Both the position numbers and the translations under genes were made by a program. Of a stretch of DNA of 13,858 nt, positions 13,406-13,858 are shown piece by piece (the first letter of the stretch is position 1; each line of letters opens with the position of its first letter). Source of the DNA: Schaalia odontolytica (GTDB lineage Bacteria > Actinomycetota > Actinomycetes > Actinomycetales > Actinomycetaceae). Under the pieces are notes generated by a model, which searched no databases, was not told the origin of the DNA, and saw only the letters and a program-made list of their open reading frames with translations. The stretch spans positions 1 to 13,858 of the forward strand of contig CATYYP010000016.1 of assembly GCA_958415245.1 (NCBI GenBank). Direction: 5' to 3'.

Positions 13406-13858
13406 GAGGCCCGCTGGATGCTACACACCTGAGCTTGCCTGCTCACGCTGCGTCAGCAGCACCAACTACTCGAGTTGTTTGCCGGCGAGGAGCACGTTGC
13501 TCTTGAGGTCGCCTGGAGCGCCTATTGGAAGATCATTGAAGGCTACCGCACGCCCGATACGAGCTCGGGCAAGCCCCGAATGAGAACTGAAATTAACACA
13601 CTGACCTCCACGTGCGTACCGAGGGTGCTGACCGAGCTCATGATGCTGGGCAGGACACTCAAACGCCGAGTCGGGGGCCTCCTGGCCTACTTCGACGACC
13701 CCAAAACCTCCAATGACCCTACCAAAGCAATCAATGGCCGCCACGAACACCTACGCGGCTTCATCCTCCGACTTCCGAAACCCTACCCGCTACATCACCC
13801 AAGTACTCGCCGAATCCGGCGGAGTCGAACCCCAACTACAGCTGCGATTTTATAGAGC
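13406..13858 (+). pseudogene. ISL3-family transposase, decayed C-terminal fragment
   Basis: The sequence matches the C-terminal part of ISL3-type DDE transposases: EARWMLHT, LLTLRQQHQLLELFAGEEHV, WSAYWKIIEGYR, VLTELMMLGRTLKRR, LLAYFDDPKTSNDPTKAINGR and HEHLRG, where family proteins have AYFDRPGTSNGPTEAINGRLEHLRG. A TGA at 13430-13432 interrupts the frame where family members have Gly/Ser. A one-base gain near 13769-13772 shifts the frame; the shifted frame resumes with FRNPTRYITQVLAESGGVEPQLQ, the normal ISL3 ending. The N-terminal zinc-finger and early catalytic parts are missing upstream of about 13406, and the fragment runs to the window edge. It is non-functional and marks past IS activity in the island. 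Confidence 0.85.

Larger units (their letters stand above)
12257..13858. other. ssrA-adjacent accessory region (probable remnant of an integrated element)
   Basis: Everything downstream of the tmRNA 3' end is unlike the conserved core: two unrecognised small divergent ORFs, arm-site-like repeats and a broken ISL3 transposase. The 3' ends of ssrA genes are classic tyrosine-integrase targets. Bases 13209-13405 contain no gene I can support; a minus-strand frame there overlaps the preceding gene and lacks an SD. No integrase or second att copy lies in the window, so the boundary and origin are inferred. Confidence 0.4.

Overview
The window reads as chromosome of a high-GC actinobacterium, most likely an Actinomyces/Schaalia-type member of Actinomycetaceae. 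This is inferred from strong G/C bias at third codon positions, frequent GTG starts, the order prfB-ftsE-ftsX-smpB (also known from mycobacteria), an actinobacterial-style tmRNA tag and an Rv3654c-like TadE/G protein. No species call can be made from sequence reading alone. All recognised genes except one small ORF are on the + strand.

Layout. (1) 1-482: the end of a Flp/Tad-type pilus or secretion cluster, comprising the last codons of an upstream gene and a complete small TadE/G-like protein. (2) 555-1916: gdhA, an NADP-type glutamate dehydrogenase, followed by a strong hairpin terminator. (3) 2054-3175: prfB (release factor 2), ending in a very long hairpin. gdhA and prfB both lack a Shine-Dalgarno site and both have a TANNNT hexamer 6-7 nt before the start codon, which suggests leaderless mRNAs. 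(4) 3368-6257: a tight operon of ftsE, ftsX and a secreted coiled-coil M23 (LytM) endopeptidase with all metal and catalytic histidines present. This looks like a self-contained divisome-controlled cell-wall hydrolase module, closed by an intrinsic terminator. (5) 6344-11781: smpB followed closely by two tandem, translationally linked YhgE/Pip-family membrane proteins (896 and 734 aa). (6) 11798-12256: ssrA (tmRNA) with a well-formed promoter, a structured 5' leader and a readable tag, AEQNRTDYVLAA. smpB and ssrA, partners in trans-translation, thus bracket the Pip pair.

(7) 12257-13858: an accessory region starting exactly at the 3' end of ssrA, a classic integration target for phages and islands. 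It holds short arm-site-like repeats, a bidirectional terminator, a small minus-strand coiled-coil ORF with an ambiguous start, a divergently placed gene for a single-pass membrane protein of unknown function, and the decayed C-terminal part of an ISL3-family transposase (in-frame stop plus frameshift) running off the window. No integrase is visible here.

Functionally the core combines translation termination and rescue (RF2, SmpB, tmRNA) with cell division and wall remodelling (FtsEX-M23) and envelope proteins (YhgE/Pip). I did not find a clearly new defence or mobile system. The least explained parts are the Pip pair between smpB and ssrA and the small membrane protein in the ssrA-adjacent island.
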